Assembly (NCBI GenBank): GCA_910577175.1
Contig: CAJTLU010000022.1
Coordinates: 1-30,323, forward strand
Length of the DNA: 30,323 nt
Reading direction: 5' to 3'
Source of the DNA: an uncultured Lachnospiraceae bacterium
Lineage (GTDB): Bacteria; Bacillota; Clostridia; Lachnospirales; Lachnospiraceae
Position numbers and translations under genes: made by a program. Under the pieces are notes generated by a model. That model searched no databases, was not told where the DNA came from, and worked only from the letters and a program-made list of their open reading frames with translations. Below, in pieces: positions 1 to 8,160 of the stretch (positions within the stretch are counted from its first letter, which is position 1; every line of letters starts with the position of its first letter).

Positions 1-2
1 AT

Positions 3-137
3 GTGGTTGAGGTGGAAGCCGGAAGCCAAAAGATGGCAGAACAGATAGTGAATGATAGATGGAAAGATGGCGAGTATATTCTTAATTCGGACAATTTTGC
101 AGGAGTGGAATTTAAAGCCATTTGTACAGTGGACTAA
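3..137 (+). CDS. DpnD/PcfM-like protein, C-terminal part (5' end cut by window)
   Basis: An open frame enters from the left edge and ends at a TAA at 135-137, giving about 44 residues. It begins VVEVEAGSQKMAEQIV and continues with a WKDGEYILNSDNFAGVEF-like segment. This matches the usual pattern of the short DpnD/PcfM C-terminal domain (VVEVEA.S..EA...V....Y..GEIVLD..DF..VEF) found on plasmids and integrative elements of Firmicutes; the function of that domain is not established. The recognition is from memory of the family pattern. It supports reading the left edge as the interior of a mobile element. Confidence 0.6.
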   Translation: MVEVEAGSQKMAEQIVNDRWKDGEYILNSDNFAGVEFKAICTVD

Positions 138-186
138 TTTTCAGTGAAATATAAGTGAAGGAATGCCAGCTGAGGAGCAGATATCT

Positions 187-229
187 GGGATACAGTAGTC
201 AGTTCAGCTGTGGGTGACTGCTGTATTCC
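187..229 (+). terminator. Long hairpin downstream of the DpnD/PcfM-like gene
   Basis: Bases 187-201 pair with 215-229 over 15 positions with two G-T wobbles and a 13-base loop. It starts 50 bases after the preceding stop codon. The following bases (TTGTTCTG) are only mildly T-rich, so this is a possible terminator rather than a textbook one. The rest of 138-429 shows no gene that I can support. Confidence 0.4.
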
Positions 230-436
230 TTGTTCTGAAATAAGATGATTTCATATTAGACGGTAATACTCTATAATCCATAATAAGATGAATTATGTTT
301 CTTTTATTCTGATGATTTAATACGCAATCATGGTAAATGAGATTTAGTGTTATAACCTGTATATATCTCAAGGAATAGAGTCTTTTTTAGCGTATCTATG
401 TTTATTTAATAATAATATATAAGATTACAATTATAG

Positions 437-461
437 CTGTAACGATTGTAATTAGGTATGC
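437..461. repeat. Left terminal inverted repeat of the IS
   Basis: It consists of an outer block CTGTAACGATT and an inner block AATTAGGTATGC, flanked on the outside by the target duplication ATTATAG at 430-436. Confidence 0.85.
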
Positions 462-546
462 CATAACCAATCTACTAACCAGATACAAGCCGGAAAAATC
501 CCTAAAATATGGCATTTCTATTGATTACTTAGACGGTTTGTGTTAT

Positions 547-580
547 CCTTACAGCACACCTAATTAGGTATGCTATAAGG
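547..580 (+). promoter_or_regulatory. 34-base hairpin over the transposase ribosome site
   Basis: Positions 547-563 pair with 564-580 at 15 of 17 positions; the two exceptions are C-A. The 3' arm ends in TAAGG, the first half of the AAGGAGG ribosome site (577-583) of the transposase. The centre CCTAATTAGG and the run AATTAGGTATGC (562-573) repeat the inner block of the IS terminal repeat. It may keep transposase translation low on read-through transcripts, or serve as a binding site for the transposase. Confidence 0.6.
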
Positions 581-591
581 AGGTAGACTCG

Positions 592-2145
592 ATGGAGAAG
601 CCTGATTTTGTAATGAACTTTGTACGGCCTGCCAATACGGAGATAAAATATATCCGGGGGCATTGGTATCTATACGAGCGGAGCAATGTCTATGATCCAA
701 AGCTTGGACGGTCAAGAAAAAAGTCAGGGAAGATCCTCGGGAGCATAACCGAACAGGGACTGGTTCCAAGCAGGGCAAGGCGTGGGTGCGTCAACCCTGT
801 CCTGAATGATGTCGTGGAGGTCGGGGCTGTAAATTATGTCTACCAGCGGACTGAATGGATGCGCAGCAGGCTGCAGAAGCATTTCCCTGACCTATGGGAA
901 GCCATCTATGTGGCAGCGGTCGTCCGTGCCATATATGACTGCCGCTTCCGACGGCTGCAGCTCCATTACGAGGACAGTATCCTGTCGTACCTCTATCCAG
1001 GGCTCTCCTTCATGCCGAATGCCGTCACGGAATTCCTGAACACTCTGGGGAGGATGAGGGGCGCGATACGCAGCTATATGCAGGAGATGGTCGCCGAGCA
1101 TGAACGCTTCCTCCTGTTTGACGGGCACAGGCTCCTGTCCGCATCCCGTACCGTGGACAATGCGGAATGCGGATATGATTCCAGGATGCGCTACAAGCCG
1201 CAGATCAACCTGCTGTACCTCTTTACCATGGGAGGCGACACTGGCTATCCCGTATATTATAAACAATACCTTGGAAGCACCCTTGACGTCTCCGCTTTCA
1301 CTGACATACTCAAAGAGTCTACGGCCCATACGGACAGATGCACCGTCATAGCGGACAAAGGCTTCGCAAGCAACGACGGCTTCACCCTGCTTGAGGAATC
1401 CGGGCTGAACTATGTGATGCCGCTCAAAAGGGGGAACCGTTTTGTAAAAGGCCGTGTCCCGGCCTCGCCCTTTGGATATGAAGAAGCCTTCAGCTTCAAC
1501 GGGCGCGGGATACACAGCCTGACCATTCCGGAGGAGGGCTTCAACATCCACCTGTTCCTTGACACGGATTTGCTGGCACAGGAGATTGCGGATGTCACGA
1601 AGAGGACGGAAAAGAAGAACAATGCTGTGGAACTGAAAAAGGGGCGGGAAACAGCGCGCAGGGCGAAAGGGAAAGGCCGCCTTACTGATGAGGAATTGGA
1701 AGCGCTGGTGCCCATCACGATCCAGGAAGCCTATACGGACAAAGAAGAAATGGGAACCATCACCTTAAAGACGAACAGGCTGGACCTGAATGCCTTCCAG
1801 GTCTACAGCATATATAAGCAGAGACAGGCGATTGAACAGTTCTTCAAGACATATGGGGATACCATGTCCTATGAAGCATCCTATATGAGGAACAACTATA
1901 CGGAGGAGGCATGGCTGTTCCTGAACCATCTGTCCACCATTATCGGGGTGAAAGCAATTGAAGAGATTGCCTCCATTGGGGAATCCAAGAATATATCCTA
2001 TAAAGACCTGACACAGACGCTTATAAAAATTAAGGCTGGAAAGATGAACGGAGAATGGGTAGTGTGTCCAATAAAGAAAAGTGTCCAACGGTTGTGTGGG
2101 AAGATGCAGTTCAATCCAAATGACCTGACGGAGTTGAAGCTATAG
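592..2145 (+). CDS. DDE transposase, IS1634/IS4-like
   Basis: This 517-residue protein catalyses cut-and-paste movement of the IS around it. Visible catalytic residues are D177 in LLFDGHRL, D255 in VIADKGFAS and E415 in YKQRQAIEQFFK, the last with the Y-x2-R-x3-E pattern of the IS4/IS1634 group. A charged segment at residues 335-370 (lysine, arginine and glutamate rich) lies in the long insertion between the second D and E, as is usual in IS4-type enzymes. The ATG at 592 has an AAGGAGG site 8 bases upstream. The length is normal for IS1634 transposases and no frameshift is seen. Codon use is richer in G and C than the neighbouring IME genes, which fits a separate origin. Confidence 0.9.
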   Translation: MEKPDFVMNFVRPANTEIKYIRGHWYLYERSNVYDPKLGRSRKKSGKILGSITEQGLVPSRARRGCVNPVLNDVVEVGAVNYVYQRTEWMRSRLQKHFPDLWEAIYVAAVVRAIYDCRFRRLQLHYEDSILSYLYPGLSFMPNAVTEFLNTLGRMRGAIRSYMQEMVAEHERFLLFDGHRLLSASRTVDNAECGYDSRMRYKPQINLLYLFTMGGDTGYPVYYKQYLGSTLDVSAFTDILKESTAHTDRCTVIADKGFASNDGFTLLEESGLNYVMPLKRGNRFVKGRVPASPFGYEEAFSFNGRGIHSLTIPEEGFNIHLFLDTDLLAQEIADVTKRTEKKNNAVELKKGRETARRAKGKGRLTDEELEALVPITIQEAYTDKEEMGTITLKTNRLDLNAFQVYSIYKQRQAIEQFFKTYGDTMSYEASYMRNNYTEEAWLFLNHLSTIIGVKAIEEIASIGESKNISYKDLTQTLIKIKAGKMNGEWVVCPIKKSVQRLCGKMQFNPNDLTELKL

Positions 2146-2169
2146 GGCGGTCAGATACTGCCGCCCTTA

Positions 2170-2196
2170 GCATACCTAATTTTGAAATCGTTACAG
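2170..2196. repeat. Right terminal inverted repeat of the IS
   Basis: It is the reverse complement of the left end with two extra bases between the blocks, flanked on the outside by the target duplication ATTATAG at 2197-2203. Confidence 0.85.
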
Positions 2197-2212
2197 ATTA
2201 TAGTAATATTAT
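2182..2212 (+). promoter_or_regulatory. Possible outward hybrid promoter made by the IS right end
   Basis: TTGAAA at 2182-2187 inside the right terminal repeat is followed after 19 bases by TATTAT at 2207-2212 in the flanking DNA. The spacing is long, so this is a weak candidate, but the insertion has replaced the natural upstream region of the next gene. Confidence 0.3.
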
Positions 2213-2232
2213 ATTGAAATGAGGCATTGCAG

Positions 2233-3468
2233 ATGAAAAATACATCATTGGGATACCATACATTTTCTTTTTTTCAAAATTTGAAAGCGGATGAATATGA
2301 TTCCGTATCTACCGATTTTGCTATGTATGCAAGAAAAAATAAAGATATGAAAGGATTCCCTGTTAAAGACAAAAAAGGAAAGACTATAGGCTGGGAATAT
2401 TCATATAAATCAGGCAAAGGTATACGGTGGAAACTGACATCCCGGCAGGCTGAAAATGGGTTTATTATACAGGGGGTAACTGCCGTAGTCAATCCTCAAA
2501 GCCTTATTAAACAGGAGTATATTTCGGCAGCAAAAGAAGCCGATCTCGAATTGACAGAAAAACTGTTTAATGAGGAAGCGGCTAAGATTTCCCCTCTGCT
2601 GGAAAAATTAGGTTTCTGCTCTTTGAGCAGGGCCGATCCCTGCTTAAATATTGATCTTGGAGAATTGAATTTTCCCTGTTCCCCTGAACAAATGATGATG
2701 CTTATAAAACAGGGAAATATTCCCAGACACTATAAGGAACGGGAAATAGGATATGATAAAAAACAGCATAGGAAAATAACGGATAAAAACAGTTTCTATT
2801 TAGAGAGTAAATCTTCCGTGATAAACTATTATTGGAAATATCCACAGCAGGATGAAAAACATCCGAATTATTCATTTAGAGAATTATCCCGTAATGTAAT
2901 CCGGATGGAAGTACAGTGCAGATACTCGAAATTATATGCCTTGTCAAAGGACGGCAGGGAAAAATCAAGGTTTTATGTATCATATGGTGATATTCCCTTG
3001 GAAGAGATATATGAAAGGCTTATTAACGATGTCAGAAATCCGTCGATCCCAATGGATATTGTATTGAAAGACGAGAATGTTGAGGATGTCACTCGGAAAC
3101 ATTTTTACAGGGTATTGCGTAAAGGAGATTATTTTACAATAAATGACGCACGAAGCATAATTGAATCTTATCATTTCATGCCTGAAAAAGAAAACAGGCT
3201 GATTGATGCTTTAGAGCAGGTCAGCGACTGCAGGGGAATCACTAAAGCAAAATCCAAACTTCAGGGGCCGGATTTGGATGAGTTTAAAAGATCGTTAAAT
3301 GATCTGGATAAAATACTGGTAAACCCCGTAACTATCCCACGCAGATGGGGCATAAGGCACATCCCAAATCTTCTCAGTGCATACTATGATTCGGTCTATG
3401 AGGAGCAGCTGATATCCGGACAGGAGTATTTGGCAAGACAGCACATAGATAAAATTCTCTCAAAATGA
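2233..3468 (+). CDS. Putative replication initiator-like protein (first of a tandem pair)
   Basis: The protein has 411 residues. I chose the ATG at 2233, with GAGG 8 bases upstream, over a TTG at 2227. The central part has the layout of rolling-circle Rep proteins of the Rep_trans / phage gene II-X type: SLSRADPCLNIDL near residues 130-142, a Y-K rich segment near 165-200 ending in YLESKSSVINYYWKY, then NVIRMEVQCRY, matching the conserved (I/L)RxE strand. I cannot pick the active tyrosine with certainty. The C-terminus (NPVTIPRRWGIRHIPNLLSAYY) resembles that of the next gene (SPVTISKRHNVKYLENFYSIFF), so the two are paralogues. It would copy the excised element; the alternative is a DNA-binding accessory protein without nicking activity. 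Confidence 0.45.
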   Translation: MKNTSLGYHTFSFFQNLKADEYDSVSTDFAMYARKNKDMKGFPVKDKKGKTIGWEYSYKSGKGIRWKLTSRQAENGFIIQGVTAVVNPQSLIKQEYISAAKEADLELTEKLFNEEAAKISPLLEKLGFCSLSRADPCLNIDLGELNFPCSPEQMMMLIKQGNIPRHYKEREIGYDKKQHRKITDKNSFYLESKSSVINYYWKYPQQDEKHPNYSFRELSRNVIRMEVQCRYSKLYALSKDGREKSRFYVSYGDIPLEEIYERLINDVRNPSIPMDIVLKDENVEDVTRKHFYRVLRKGDYFTINDARSIIESYHFMPEKENRLIDALEQVSDCRGITKAKSKLQGPDLDEFKRSLNDLDKILVNPVTIPRRWGIRHIPNLLSAYYDSVYEEQLISGQEYLARQHIDKILSK

Positions 3469-3633
3469 ATAAGGCATGGTATTTAGGTTTTATGTCTTAT
3501 ATTCTTTTTTTACATTGACCATTATAAACCAGCGGGAAGACTGTTTTGAATTGCAACATAGTCTTAACCCTATATAAAGTGCTTCCACGTGTAACTGTTT
3601 TGTAAAAAATATTTGCAAAGGGGGCAGATTATT

Positions 3634-4617
3634 ATGAATCTGAATCAGATATTGGAACTTTCTATGGTATTGGATAATGAGCATTTCCAGAAAGTTTTTC
3701 CCAGACTGTACAAAGGGGAGGGCTATATAGTTGAGAGCAGAGAAGAATACATTGATCAGTCTTTAAGTTCCAAGGGAATAACAGTCATCTATCGGGACAG
3801 CCAGTACAAAAAGAAGATTCGGCTAATTGCCAACACGTACCTGCTGGTAGATGATGCGTCTGATGTAGACAGGCTGATCCGAAAGCTGGATAAAAGGATT
3901 ATTGAATATTTCAATGGGAAATACCGGATAGAAGATTTTGTTCTGTCAGGAATGAATTTTGTTGCAGATATGGATGTGGGTACCCGGGCAAATGCTTTGG
4001 CATACTTGAAAGTTCTCAAGAGGATTGGCAGGGTGAAAGGATTCTCACCGACCAGTTATGAATACTTTGATGATGATGCCAGCTTTTGCCTGAGTGGGAA
4101 CAGCAATGACATTGATTTCCTGTTATATGATTTAGAAAGGGCATTTACGCGTCAGATTAAAGGTGTCAATGCAGATTGGAAGAAACTGAAGCCTATAAAG
4201 GGGATTCTTCGGGCAGAGGTGCGGCTGATGAAACCAAAGGCGGTCCGGGCTTATACCGATGCAGATGATGTGTCTGGGCAGATTGCAGATCTGTTGAAAG
4301 ACAACAGGAATATTTTTTTGGATACCTTTACACAGATTATCCCATTCGGAGATTTTTATAAAAAGGATAAAGCTGTGGAGATCATCCGCAAAGAGGTTGC
4401 TGACAGTATTATGAGAAGGAGGATGCTGCAGCTATTGGTTTTAATCCCGGAGAAGAAATCGCTCCGTCTTGCCCAGAAAGCCATGAACTGCCGGAATATA
4501 GAGAAAATAATGGATTCATTTGCCAAAATAAACCTGTCGCCTGTCACGATAAGCAAACGGCATAATGTGAAATATTTAGAAAATTTCTATTCCATCTTTT
4601 TTCAGGAGCAAAAATAG
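3634..4617 (+). CDS. Putative replication initiator-like protein (second, divergent paralogue)
   Basis: The protein has 327 residues. The ATG at 3634 follows AAAGGGGG at 3617-3624 with 9 bases between; a TTG at 3613 in the same frame lies upstream of that site and is rejected. The order of blocks mirrors the preceding gene: FVLSGMNFVADMDVG (about 105-119), ASFCLSGNSNDIDFLLYDLE (about 145-165), GILRAEVRL (about 190-198) and the shared C-terminal SPVTISKRHNVKYLENFYS. The tyrosine and lysine residues of the middle block are mostly replaced, which suggests a different role, perhaps a non-catalytic partner. A 165-base gap separates it from the first copy and a terminator-like hairpin follows it. 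The function is inferred only. Confidence 0.4.
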   Translation: MNLNQILELSMVLDNEHFQKVFPRLYKGEGYIVESREEYIDQSLSSKGITVIYRDSQYKKKIRLIANTYLLVDDASDVDRLIRKLDKRIIEYFNGKYRIEDFVLSGMNFVADMDVGTRANALAYLKVLKRIGRVKGFSPTSYEYFDDDASFCLSGNSNDIDFLLYDLERAFTRQIKGVNADWKKLKPIKGILRAEVRLMKPKAVRAYTDADDVSGQIADLLKDNRNIFLDTFTQIIPFGDFYKKDKAVEIIRKEVADSIMRRRMLQLLVLIPEKKSLRLAQKAMNCRNIEKIMDSFAKINLSPVTISKRHNVKYLENFYSIFFQEQK

Positions 4618-4748
4618 ACAAATCAGTATCATATGCATTGCAGTGAAATGAAGTAACTGTGGAATAGAGTAGGATTCTGAATATAAGGATATGGTTTCTG
4701 TGTTCAGAAGATATTGCGAATGTTTGTAGTTATCCGTAGGTATGGTTA

Positions 4749-4773
4749 GTATGGCGGCATGATACCGCCATAC
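4749..4773. terminator. Terminator-like hairpin between convergent genes
   Basis: GTATGGCGG (4749-4757) pairs perfectly with CCGCCATAC (4765-4773) around a 7-base loop. It lies between the second rep-like gene on the plus strand and the 328-residue gene on the minus strand, where it could serve both. The following plus-strand sequence is AT-rich without a clean T run. Confidence 0.5.
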
Positions 4774-4805
4774 CAATCATTATATTATAAAGGTTTTGTT
4801 CTTAT

Positions 4806-5792
4806 TTAATCTTCTATATCACTTTTATCTGAAACAAATAAATTTGGAAACATGGCAAGTGAACATATTTCATTATAGAGGTTATTAAGCTGTTGACGGA
4901 GAACTTTCAACTCCTCGCTGGGAAGAATTGGATATTTTAATTGCTCATTTCTATCCAAATCGTTTCCAGATGCTAAAGCTGTCATAAATTTATTTATAAT
5001 TTTTATATATTGCAAAAACTTGGCTGATATTTCTTTTCTGGTCTTAGGGTCTCTCAATTCAACAGGCTTACACATACTGGGAAATAATTCAAATTGGTTT
5101 ATGCCTAACCATTCCAGGCCTGTTCGATTTTCAGAACTATCCATCACAGATAGGCGCAGCTCGCTTAAAGCATCTATTTCTTCCTTAAGTCTCCTTTCTT
5201 CTGTAAGAATAAACTCTACAGTTTGTGTTTTGCTAATGTATTTTGATTCTCCCCAACTGTTTTTTTCGATATTCTCTATATGTTTAATGGTTATTTCCTT
5301 CACAAATGGTTTTCCGGCCATATTTCCAATATTGCAACAAGTTGTATACAATAGCATTTCCCCCAAAAATGTTGGAAGATTAAAAGATGTTTTTTGTAAT
5401 AAGTCTCCCTTTGATACGCCAAAAAATTTTTTGAAATCTTCCTTGTGTTCAGAATCAATGGTTACGTCTTTGCGGATAATATCAAGCAATGCCAACAGCA
5501 TTTTTGCATACATATCTTCACGGATAAGAGGAAGAACTCCGGATTTTGTATTCTCAATTACAATTTCTGAAGGGAAACTACTCTCGCTTGCCCCATCAGA
5601 GAATACAAACTCATAGTCGCAAAAAATCAAGTGATTGGCGGTTGATTTCCCATTTTGTGTATCAGAGTCAGTCACATATCTGCTTATAGGATCTACGCAT
5701 TCCACAACTGCGGCTACCAACTCAGGTTGCGAAACCTTTTTGATTCTGCAATGATATAATGTTTTGACGAATGTACCAAAACACAATCGCAT
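4806..5792 (-). CDS. Protein of unknown function, possible cargo gene of the IME
   Basis: I do not recognise this 328-residue protein. The start is the ATG at 5792, preceded on the minus strand by AGGAGG with a 10-base gap; an upstream in-frame start at 5825 precedes that site and is rejected. The N-terminus (MRLCFGTFVKTLYHCRIKKVSQPELVAAVV) has the spacing of a divergent XRE-like helix-turn-helix, with SQPELVAAVV as second helix, but this is weak. The middle is helical with many hydrophobic positions (about 95-165, including LLALLDIIRKDVTID and FLGEMLLYTTCCN), and a charged helical segment follows near 195-225. No catalytic motif or membrane segment is evident. It is the only gene of the IME on the minus strand and faces the rep-like pair. 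Regulator and defence or toxin-type cargo are both possible. Confidence 0.55.
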   Translation of the reverse strand: MRLCFGTFVKTLYHCRIKKVSQPELVAAVVECVDPISRYVTDSDTQNGKSTANHLIFCDYEFVFSDGASESSFPSEIVIENTKSGVLPLIREDMYAKMLLALLDIIRKDVTIDSEHKEDFKKFFGVSKGDLLQKTSFNLPTFLGEMLLYTTCCNIGNMAGKPFVKEITIKHIENIEKNSWGESKYISKTQTVEFILTEERRLKEEIDALSELRLSVMDSSENRTGLEWLGINQFELFPSMCKPVELRDPKTRKEISAKFLQYIKIINKFMTALASGNDLDRNEQLKYPILPSEELKVLRQQLNNLYNEICSLAMFPNLFVSDKSDIED

Positions 5793-6197
5793 AATCCACA
5801 AACCTCCTAGTATTTTTAATAACATAATTAATGCAACTTTATTGCAATATAAAGATTAGATATTAAGTGGTATCATAAAAACGATGGAACACCTTTCATT
5901 GAAACTGATCATTTCAAAGAGGGCATCTGTGCTGAAAGAGGCTATACAAAGTGCACGGTATAGTTTAGCAACATAAATATCGTTATTTTCTATGCTTTAT
6001 TTTATAAGGAATTTCTTAAATTAGCAAGAAGTTTTAAGGCAATTTATAAGGTAGCAGGAATAATGTAGCAAAAGATGTTAGTGCCATGGATATTTCAGGT
6101 TGTAGCCGTTGAATCGTATGGTTCGAACATATGATTTGGCAATGTTAATTTTGCAGATGGTATTGATTGTCTATACCTATACTTGAAAGGAGTTTTT
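5793..6197. other. Intergenic region between divergent modules
   Basis: These 405 bases separate the leftward unknown gene from the rightward mobilization operon. They are very AT-rich. TTGAAA (5899-5904) and TTTCAA (5912-5917) form a 6-bp inverted repeat around a TGATCA palindrome, a possible operator. CTATAC and GTATAG flank a short spacer near 5940-5962. Promoters for both sides should lie here, but I cannot single out convincing -35/-10 pairs. No gene is supported. Confidence 0.4.
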
Positions 6198-6341
6198 ATG
6201 AATCCAATAATAAAACCAGAAACTATCAATATTTTGGAAGGCCAGCAGGAAGCAGGTTTTTGCTCAAATGAGACATCCCATTCTGAGACTCCCCATAGAG
6301 AAACGAAGTTTGGGAAATTCAAGAGTAAGGGGGAAGACTAA
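6198..6341 (+). CDS. Small protein upstream of the coupling ATPase, unknown function
   Basis: An ATG at 6198 is preceded by GAAAGGAG with 5 bases between and opens a 47-residue frame, MNPIIKPETINILEGQQEAG and onward to FKSKGED. The stop TAA (6339-6341) is immediately before the ATG of the coupling protein at 6343, so the two are probably translationally coupled. The product is soluble, hydrophilic and basic at the C-terminus, with one cysteine. I know no family for it. Its ribosome site and tight spacing support a real gene, perhaps a relaxosome or coupling accessory factor. Confidence 0.55.
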   Translation: MNPIIKPETINILEGQQEAGFCSNETSHSETPHRETKFGKFKSKGED

Positions 6342-6342
6342 G

Positions 6343-8148
6343 ATGAATCAAGAAAAAAACCATGAGGAAAGTATTTCTGCATCTAACGCGCCCGAGTACG
6401 AAGAAGAGTTCATTTTTGCGAATGAGGATCGATTAGGTGGTTCTGAAGAGCAGGTATGCATCAATGATGAATCTGCTGCTGGTATGATTCCACAGCATAA
6501 AACATCGAGAAGCGCCGATGAAATTTATAGTGCTCTGCTTGCAAAGAAGGAAAAGAAGAAAAAGGAGCGAAAAGAGAAGAAGAAAGACAAAAAGAAGAAG
6601 GTTTCGGGAAATGAGCATAATGATATGGAAACTGTGCTTTATGGCAATGATATATATGGGTCATTTAATTATGATATAACGCCTTTTTCTGAAAGATTGC
6701 CAACCAGCGAACAAATTCGGTTCAACCAGGGCAGAAACATAGACGAGGATTTTCAGCTTAAATTACATGAAGATTCGGGAGTGTTTTTTGGTGGGGGAGA
6801 ATGTCCGGGAGAATTTATAGGCAAGCCGTCATGGAAAGATGGGCACATTTGTGTTTCTGGTGAGAGTGGAAGAGGCAAGACGGAGGGCATTGTAAAGCCT
6901 ACCATAATAGCATACCAAAGCGGAAGCAAAATCATTTTCGACTGCAAAGATAATTTGTATAAGCATTACATTGAAGCCAGAAATGACAGGAAGAAAAAGT
7001 ATAAAGTGTTCTGGCCTGATAGCCCAGATATAAATGCCAGCTGTCGTTATGATCCATTTGGCAGTATGCGACGCAAAGGAGAGGGTAATATTGTAGAAGA
7101 AGCTTCTGCTTTAGCCAGGGCACTGATTTTACCATCAGAAAATGCACGGGAACCCATATGGCAGGAAGCAGCAGTAAATTTCTTAACGGGAGTGATTATT
7201 TATTACTATCATCTGGAAATGGATTTTGTTGAAACATTAGTGGCGGTTATGATGGATACTGTTCCTAATATAATGAAAGAAATAAACGAGGATGGTACTG
7301 ATTCGATGGCGAAGATTTTTATAAATAAACTTGCAGGTGTTGATCCTAAGGTTATTAGCAATATCGGTATGGAAATCAGTAATCTTGCATGCTTTGTATC
7401 AGATGAGAAAATTATGGATGTTCTTAGCCCTGAAAAGGGGTGTGAACTTCTGGACTGGCATGAGATCAGCACATCAACAGAACCTATAGATGTGATTCTG
7501 ATAATTCCGGAAGAAAAGATTGACTACTATAAACAGATGCTCCGTCTCATGATTGGCCAGATGATTACGACTTTTGAGCAGCGTCCGAGGAGAACTTATA
7601 ATGAAAAAGAACTTCCACCTATTTTGGTTTTATTGGATGAATTTGCCCGTCTTGGCAAGATTCCAGAGATTATAGATGGATTGATGACGTTGAGAAGTGC
7701 TGGCGTAACATTTGTTTTGTTTGTACAAAGTATTGCCAGCCTGGATGTAATTTATGGCAGGGATACTGCCCGTGTGATTTTGGATAATTGTACATACAAG
7801 GTTATATTAGGCGCCTCCGATGTGGCCAGTCAGCAGTATTTTTCAGAATTGGTCGGTAAAGTAAAAACTTACCAAAGGAACATCAATGAGAATTATAATC
7901 CGATTAACAACAGCGTGATGGGATACAGCAAAAGCGTTAATGAAACCATGGAACCAATTATTTATCCGCATGAATTTGCGACTTTAAACGATGTTGTTGT
8001 AGTTGCTTCTGGTTATGGGTATTTCCGTGTTCCAAAGATCCTTTATTGTCGTTACAAGAGACTGTTCTTACAGCCGCAATTATCCCAAAATCCAGAGTAT
8101 GTGCAGAAATCTTCAGAAGACTTTCTATTAGGATGGTCATACAGATAA
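6343..8148 (+). CDS. VirD4/TraG-type coupling ATPase (T4CP), no membrane anchor
   Basis: The protein has 601 residues and would dock the relaxase-DNA complex to a conjugation channel. Walker A is GESGRGKT at residues 173-180; Walker B is ILVLLDEFARLG near 427-438, the usual T4CP signature, followed by the MTLRSAGVTFVLFVQS block. The N-terminal 150 residues are odd: acidic first, then a run of lysine and glutamate at about 68-87, with no hydrophobic segment, whereas classical VirD4 proteins have one or two membrane helices. The ATG at 6343 with an AAGGGGG site is preferred over the in-frame ATG at 6268, which overlaps the small upstream gene. The next gene follows after 12 bases. It is inferred to let the IME use a helper element's channel with its own adaptor. 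Confidence 0.88.
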   Translation: MNQEKNHEESISASNAPEYEEEFIFANEDRLGGSEEQVCINDESAAGMIPQHKTSRSADEIYSALLAKKEKKKKERKEKKKDKKKKVSGNEHNDMETVLYGNDIYGSFNYDITPFSERLPTSEQIRFNQGRNIDEDFQLKLHEDSGVFFGGGECPGEFIGKPSWKDGHICVSGESGRGKTEGIVKPTIIAYQSGSKIIFDCKDNLYKHYIEARNDRKKKYKVFWPDSPDINASCRYDPFGSMRRKGEGNIVEEASALARALILPSENAREPIWQEAAVNFLTGVIIYYYHLEMDFVETLVAVMMDTVPNIMKEINEDGTDSMAKIFINKLAGVDPKVISNIGMEISNLACFVSDEKIMDVLSPEKGCELLDWHEISTSTEPIDVILIIPEEKIDYYKQMLRLMIGQMITTFEQRPRRTYNEKELPPILVLLDEFARLGKIPEIIDGLMTLRSAGVTFVLFVQSIASLDVIYGRDTARVILDNCTYKVILGASDVASQQYFSELVGKVKTYQRNINENYNPINNSVMGYSKSVNETMEPIIYPHEFATLNDVVVVASGYGYFRVPKILYCRYKRLFLQPQLSQNPEYVQKSSEDFLLGWSYR

Positions 8149-8160
8149 CAGGAGGAAGAT

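Larger units (their letters stand above)
437..2196 (+). mobile_element. IS1634-like insertion sequence, 1760 bp, intact
   Basis: The left end (437-461) and the reverse complement of the right end (2170-2196) both begin CTGTAACGATT and both end AATTAGGTATGC, with 2 versus 4 bases between these blocks. Directly outside, ATTATAG occurs at 430-436 and again at 2197-2203, a perfect 7-bp direct repeat that fits a target-site duplication. One full-length DDE transposase fills the inside. Intact ends, intact gene and exact duplication suggest a fairly recent insertion into the IME, 36 bases upstream of the first rep-like gene. The family assignment is by transposase character, not by a search. Confidence 0.85.

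Noticed and set aside
892..1551. Antisense open frame within the transposase
   Set aside because: Shadow of the transposase reading frame without start signals.
5020..5616. 198-codon plus-strand frame opposite the unknown 328-residue gene
   Set aside because: The minus-strand gene has the AGGAGG site and a natural start; this frame has neither and is serine-rich as expected for a shadow.
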